From NCBI RefSeq assembly GCF_002699985.1, contig NZ_LKBT01000027.1:1-36037 (forward strand): DNA of 36,037 bases, written 5' to 3'. Of this stretch, positions 32,789 to 36,037 are shown piece by piece. A model generated the notes under the pieces. It worked only from the letters and a program-made list of their open reading frames with translations, was not told the origin of the DNA and did not search any database. The DNA is from Pseudomonas sp. ICMP 561 (lineage in GTDB: Bacteria; Pseudomonadota; Gammaproteobacteria; Pseudomonadales; Pseudomonadaceae). Made by a program: the position numbers and the translations under genes. Position 1 is the first letter of the stretch, and each line of letters opens with the position of its first letter.

Positions 32789-33780
32789 AACCCCTCCTTG
32801 CGGGACAGACGCGACAGCATGATGCGGGCCAGGGCCAGCACGATGAAGGTCACTACGAACAGCAGGAAGCCCAGGGCAATCAGCGACGAGCGATGCAGGT
32901 CGGTGTATGCCTCGTTGAACTCGTTGGCGATCACCGAAGCAATCGAACTGCTTGGCATCATCAGCGACGCCGAGAACTGGTGGGAGTTACCCAACACGAA
33001 CGTCACTGCCATGGTTTCACCCAGTGCGCGACCGAGCCCGAGGAAGATGCCGCCGACTACCGCGGAACGGGTGTAGGGCAGAACGATGTCCCAGACCACT
33101 TCCCAGGTAGTGCCGCCCAACGCGTACGCGGACTCTTTAAGGGTGGTAGGTACACTTTTGAAGACTTCGACCATGACCGAGGTAATGAACGGCGTGATCA
33201 TGATCGCCAGCACGATGCCGGCGGTGAGCATGCCGATACCCAATGGCGGCCCTTGGAACATCGGGCCGATAAAGGGCAGTTCGCCCAGGTTCTCATTGAT
33301 CCACGGTGCGATATGTTCAGCCATGTAAGGACCGAATACGAACAGGCCCCACATGCCGTAGATGATCGAAGGAATACCCGCCAGCAGTTCGATAGCCGAA
33401 GAGATCGGCAGGCGCAACCAGGGCGGCGCTACTTCAGTCAGGAAAATCGCGATGCCGAAGCTCACCGGAACGGCGATCAGCAAAGCCAGAAAGGAGGTCA
33501 CCAAAGTACCGTAGATCGGCACCAGTGCGCCAAACTTGCCATCGACCACGTTCCACTCGGTGCTGGTCAGAAAGCCAAAACCGAACGTCTGGAATGCAAG
33601 GCTGCCGCCCCACAAGGTCGAAAGTGCGATACAGCCGAGCAATGCCAGAACCAGCATTGCAGCACCGCCCATGGTGCGCTTGAACCAGCGATCATGACGC
33701 TGATCGCGAGCCGCTCGGCGCTCACCCTCGGAGACGGAAGCAGGGATCGCAGCGGACAAATATTGGGTGTTTTCAGTCAT
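32785..33780 (-). CDS. pstC: Phosphate ABC transporter permease PstC
   Basis: A 331-residue permease, partner of PstA in the membrane channel, with about six membrane segments and the coupling loop Leu-Lys-Glu-Ser-Ala-Tyr-Ala-Leu-Gly-Gly-Thr-Thr-Trp. The N terminus has about 40 charged cytosolic residues before the first segment. It lacks the large insert of the long PstC type. The ribosome binding site is weak (GGACCC), and a strong hairpin separates it from pstS, so it is probably made at a lower level than the binding protein. Confidence 0.95.
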   Translation of the reverse strand: MTENTQYLSAAIPASVSEGERRAARDQRHDRWFKRTMGGAAMLVLALLGCIALSTLWGGSLAFQTFGFGFLTSTEWNVVDGKFGALVPIYGTLVTSFLALLIAVPVSFGIAIFLTEVAPPWLRLPISSAIELLAGIPSIIYGMWGLFVFGPYMAEHIAPWINENLGELPFIGPMFQGPPLGIGMLTAGIVLAIMITPFITSVMVEVFKSVPTTLKESAYALGGTTWEVVWDIVLPYTRSAVVGGIFLGLGRALGETMAVTFVLGNSHQFSASLMMPSSSIASVIANEFNEAYTDLHRSSLIALGFLLFVVTFIVLALARIMLSRLSRKEGL

Positions 33781-33802
33781 CTTGGGTCCACTCGCAAAGA
33801 AA

Positions 33803-33829
33803 CCCTGTCATCGCTTCACGATGACAGGG
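33803..33829 (-). terminator. Hairpin between pstS and pstC (attenuator or mRNA stabiliser)
   Basis: CCCTGTCATCG (33803-33813) and CGATGACAGGG (33819-33829) form a perfect 11-bp stem with a 5-base loop. In the direction of transcription it is followed by TTTCTTTGC. It lies 21 bases after the pstS stop. Such hairpins after binding-protein genes usually lower downstream transcription or protect the upstream mRNA, giving excess PstS. Confidence 0.8.
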
Positions 33830-33850
33830 GTGAGCCGGAGAAACGTCGAA

Positions 33851-34876
33851 TTACTTGGTGAACTCGGTTTTCCAGTAGTCCTCAACCTTGGTGACCAAGG
33901 CTTTCGGCAGTGCTACGTAGGACAGGTCTTCAGCTTGTTTCTGACCGTTTTCCAGGGACCACTTGAAGAAGTCAAAAGCAGCAGCGCTTTGCTCTGCGTT
34001 CTTGGCCTTCTTGTACATGATGATCCAGGTCGTCGCGGTGATCGGCCAAGCGGTTTCACCCGGGGCGTTGGTCATGATCAGGTTGAAGTCTTTAACGCTG
34101 TTCCAGTCAGCAGTGTCAGCTGCGGCAGCGAAGGCTTTGGCGTCTGGCTTGATGAACTTGCCAGCGGCATTCTTCAACTGGGTGTAAGACAGTTTGTTGG
34201 TTTCAGCGTAGGAGTGCTCAACGTAGCCGATCGAACCTTTGATCTGCTTCACGTAGGCCGAAACGCCTTCGCTACCCTTGCCACCTACACCGGCTGGCCA
34301 TTGAACGGTCGAACCGAACTTCAGCTTCTCGTTCCACTCCGGGCTGACTTTGCTCAGGTAGTTGGTGAAGTTGTAAGAAGTACCCGAACCGTCCGAACGG
34401 TGAACAACGGTGATGGCCTGGTCTTTCAGCTTGTCTTTCAGCTCAGGGTTCAAGGCAACGATGGCTGGATCGTTCCACTTCTTGATTTCACCCATGAAGA
34501 TTTTGGCCAGTACCGGGCCGTCCAGTTTCAGCTGGCCTGGCTCGATGCCTTCAACGTTGATGATTGGCACGATACCGCCGATCACGCTCGGGAATTGACC
34601 CAAGCCGCCTTTCTCAAGGTCTTCGGCAGACAGAGGAGCATCGGATGCGCCGAAGTCAACGGTCGCGGCCTTGATTTGAGCGATACCGCCGCCGGAACCG
34701 ATCGACTGGTAGTTGATGCGGTTGTCGGCAGACTTACTGTAATTCTGCGACCACGCGGAGATAACCGGGAAGACGAAACTCGAACCAGCGCCTGTTACGT
34801 CTACCGCATGAGCCATACCACTCAGGCACATCGAAGCGAGCAGAACCGACAAGCGTTTTTTAGTCAGCAGAATCAC
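33851..34876 (-). CDS. pstS: Periplasmic phosphate-binding protein PstS
   Basis: A 341-residue high-affinity phosphate-binding protein. A Sec signal (residues 1-24, ending Met-Ala-His-Ala) leads to the mature start Val-Asp-Val-Thr-Gly-Ala-Gly-Ser-Ser-Phe. Phosphate-contact segments Gly-Ala-Gly-Ser-Ser-Phe, Ser-Asp-Ala-Pro and Arg-Ser-Asp-Gly-Ser-Gly-Thr are intact. The start is GTG at 34876 with GAGG eight bases upstream. It is the first gene of the operon. Only one poor Pho-box-like site is seen upstream, so PhoB control is uncertain. Confidence 0.95.
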   Translation of the reverse strand: MILLTKKRLSVLLASMCLSGMAHAVDVTGAGSSFVFPVISAWSQNYSKSADNRINYQSIGSGGGIAQIKAATVDFGASDAPLSAEDLEKGGLGQFPSVIGGIVPIINVEGIEPGQLKLDGPVLAKIFMGEIKKWNDPAIVALNPELKDKLKDQAITVVHRSDGSGTSYNFTNYLSKVSPEWNEKLKFGSTVQWPAGVGGKGSEGVSAYVKQIKGSIGYVEHSYAETNKLSYTQLKNAAGKFIKPDAKAFAAAADTADWNSVKDFNLIMTNAPGETAWPITATTWIIMYKKAKNAEQSAAAFDFFKWSLENGQKQAEDLSYVALPKALVTKVEDYWKTEFTK

Positions 34877-34959
34877 GGCGATACCTCAACAAGGGAAATT
34901 TGGTGGCCCGTCCATGGGAAGGCCCGATGCGGATTTAATCCTCTGAATGTTGCGGTTTC

Positions 34960-34984
34960 ATGACAATCAGTCGAGTTGTGTCAT
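34960..34984. promoter_or_regulatory. Weak Pho-box-like / palindromic site upstream of pstS
   Basis: ATGACA (34960-34965) and TGTCAT (34979-34984) form an inverted pair 13 bases apart. Read on the pstS strand, TTGTCAT resembles the Pho-box heptamer CTGTCAT, but the expected second direct heptamer after four bases is poor (about 4 of 7). PhoB binding is possible but weakly supported. Confidence 0.25.
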
Positions 34985-35218
34985 CCAAAGACCTTTTATG
35001 TAGGTTTTGGCTTACAAGAAAAACCCTAAGAAAGGGGGGTTCGCGCAATAAAATCGAGGGCTCAAGGGTTTTCAAGGCATGCCCGCCCCGCTACTAGCTC
35101 TACGCCACTATTCTTACATCTGAGGTGCGCTACGCCATTGGTCGGGTCTTTCGGCACCTATTTACCTACCCCATGCACCAATGGAAGTAACCCCCTAACA
35201 ACAATGGAGATGCATCTC
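34985..35218. other. Divergent gap between pstS and the glycine-rich gene
   Basis: This is the remainder of the 342-base pstS upstream region. It contains an AT-rich stretch (34990-35025, with TACATAAAA on the minus strand that could be a -10 region for pstS) and a G-run at 35034-35039. No gene is supported; the frame open from 35138 lacks a binding site, and the real start is 35219. Confidence 0.4.
35207..35218. promoter_or_regulatory. Perfect 12-bp palindrome over the ribosome binding site
   Basis: GAGATGCATCTC is a perfect palindrome ending at the base before the ATG at 35219, and its left half contains most of the GGAG site (35206-35209). It could bind a protein or self-pair between transcripts; a hairpin is unlikely as no loop remains. 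Confidence 0.35.
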
Positions 35219-35530
35219 ATGAACAAGTCCAGATTGACGGCCCTGGCACTGGCCAGCCTTATGACAGTGGCGACCGGCGCGGCCATGGCTGGCTCCACGG
35301 GCCCGACCAATCCCGTGGATGGCTCGGCCAAGACCCCGCCTCCCGTCATGAAGAAAAACACCGACGGCAGCTCATCCGGCGCTGAAGGCACGACCCCTGG
35401 CACCAAAGGCATGGACCCTGAACCGCAGAAAGGCGGCGCTGAAGGCGGCGGGATGAAGAATGACCAGGGTATGGGCGGCAGTGGTGGCGGCAGTGGCGGT
35501 GGCGAAGGTGGGTCGAGCGGCAGTAAGTGA
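35219..35530 (+). CDS. Small secreted glycine-rich protein
   Basis: A 103-residue protein with a clear Sec signal (residues 1 to about 24, ending Ala-Ala-Met-Ala). The mature part is low-complexity, rich in Gly, Ser, Pro, Lys and Glu, ending in runs of Gly-Gly-Ser-Gly. It is predicted disordered and has no known catalytic motif. The ATG at 35219 is chosen over the earlier in-frame start at 35138 because it directly begins the signal peptide and has GGAG nine bases upstream. It is a single gene, divergent from pstS; function unknown. Confidence 0.75.
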   Translation: MNKSRLTALALASLMTVATGAAMAGSTGPTNPVDGSAKTPPPVMKKNTDGSSSGAEGTTPGTKGMDPEPQKGGAEGGGMKNDQGMGGSGGGSGGGEGGSSGSK

Positions 35531-35621
35531 TCCGGCTTACGCAAATGTCTGTTTAGGCATAACCCGTTACGTGAATTGAAATGCCTTTTCTACAGGTGTG
35601 TAGAAGATCCATCGTCGTCCA

Positions 35622-35646
35622 GACACCGCGCTGTCGCGCAGCAAAC
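35622..35646. repeat. Second copy of the dispersed 25-bp repeat
   Basis: It matches 8876-8900 at 23 of 25 positions. It lies between the glycine-rich gene and the IS110 transposase start, so it either belongs to the IS flank or marks the kind of intergenic sequence the IS inserted into. Confidence 0.55.
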
Positions 35647-35664
35647 GAAGGGGCCGTAATTGGA

Positions 35665-35741
35665 TGGACTCGCCCAAGCCGAGGCGTCAGTAGCGCCACG
35701 GTGGCATTCTTAAGAAGCCAACGACAGCGAGGGCGAGTCCA
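35665..35741 (+). promoter_or_regulatory. Long-range stem hiding the transposase start
   Basis: TGGACTCGCCC (35665-35675) is perfectly complementary to GGGCGAGTCCA (35731-35741), which includes part of the ribosome binding site (GAGGGCGAG) and the A of the ATG at 35741. Folding would block translation on transcripts entering from outside, a known protective device in insertion sequences. The same RNA region is where IS110 elements can encode a bridge RNA. Confidence 0.6.
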
Positions 35742-36037
35742 TGAAAAAGCATACGATCAAAAGTAACGCCTTGTCTTCAGCCGATGTGTCGGCTTAATCT
35801 TGCCAAAAACGTGTTCCAGATAGCCGGAGAAGACGCCCTTGGTCAGGTCATTTACGAAGAGCGAATCAAGTCACGCGAAGCCTTTGTAGCCTTTTTACAA
35901 AAACTGCCGGCAAGCGTGACGGTGCTGATGGAAACCGGCCCTGGCGCACAGGCTTGGGCGCAGCTGCTGCAAGCTCAGGGCAATCAGGCGCGAATTTTAC
36001 CGGCGCAACATGTCGCCAATCATCGCAGCGGCGCCAA
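35741..36037 (+). pseudogene. IS110-family transposase, frameshifted and partial at the edge
   Basis: From the ATG at 35741 the frame reads Met-Lys-Lys-His-Thr-Ile-Lys and stops at 35795 after 18 codons. The family sequence resumes in another frame, with Cys-Arg-Leu-Asn-Leu-Ala-Lys-Asn-Val-Phe-Gln, and stays open to the edge, including the conserved Met-Glu-Thr-Gly-Pro-Gly-Ala. Loss of one GT from a GTGTGT at 35786 would explain the shift (Asp-Val-Cys-Arg restored). The usual first catalytic Asp of the DEDD set appears as Asn (Leu-Asn-Leu-Ala-Lys). An ATG at 35784 is in the resumed frame and could start a shortened protein. The rest of the gene is outside the window. Confidence 0.7.

Larger units (their letters stand above)
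35665..36037 (+). mobile_element. IS110-family insertion sequence, left part only
   Basis: The transposase N terminus and its structured leader identify the start of an IS110-family element running off the right edge. The exact left end cannot be set: IS110 elements usually lack terminal inverted repeats and target duplications, so the true boundary may be up to about 100 bases further left than 35665. Members often insert in REP-rich intergenic DNA in pseudomonads, which fits this location. Confidence 0.7.

Noticed and set aside
35581..35766. 61-residue plus-strand frame before the transposase
   Set aside because: It crosses the structured IS leader in another frame, is Arg/Ser-rich and has no binding site.

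Overview
The window looks like chromosomal DNA of a Pseudomonas, most likely of the P. fluorescens group. This is an inference from the GC-rich coding style, the many REP/REPIN intergenic palindromes, and the gene families present: a three-subunit FAD dehydrogenase, NorR, a short-permease Pst system and IS110 family DNA. There are no rRNA or tRNA genes, no CRISPR array, and no sign of a prophage.

Layout. 1-753: start of an outgoing minus-strand gene, then a seven-copy tandem array of paired REP palindromes. 754-2643 (-): stand-alone penicillin-binding protein 2. 3092-6833 (+): periplasmic gluconate-type dehydrogenase operon (Tat-exported small subunit, GMC flavoprotein, tri-heme cytochrome c) closed by a terminator. 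7011-8370: divergent HxlR regulator and QorB-like quinone reductase. 8528-8839: small secreted RcnB-like protein. 9265-12326: MocR regulator, AraC regulator and LysE exporter. 12517-13046: two small uncharacterised genes. 13048-17920: two MFS transporters either side of an NRAMP (MntH) metal transporter. 17997-19936 (-): small conserved protein and NorR.

20387-26349 (+) is the most interesting region. It is a tightly coupled five-gene operon: HAD-UbiA fusion, DprE1-type FAD oxidase, DprE2-type reductase, a flippase-like membrane protein, and a DUF2723-like GT-C glycosyltransferase. The first three match the mycobacterial route from phosphoribosyl pyrophosphate to polyprenyl-phospho-D-arabinofuranose. 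The last two supply plausible flipping and transfer steps. I infer a periplasmic D-arabinofuranosylation system whose acceptor is not encoded here.

26672-29291 (-): SDR dehydrogenase and GH15 glucoamylase/trehalase-like enzyme, translationally coupled. 29368-30095: a giant imperfect inverted repeat with two 253-bp arms around a REP-bearing core. 30188-31114 (+): LysR regulator, convergent with a pstSCAB phosphate importer (31125-34876, -) that has short permeases and no phoU. 35219-35530 (+): glycine-rich secreted protein. 35665-36037: start of an IS110 family element with a hairpin over its start codon and an apparent GT-dinucleotide frameshift; it runs off the window.
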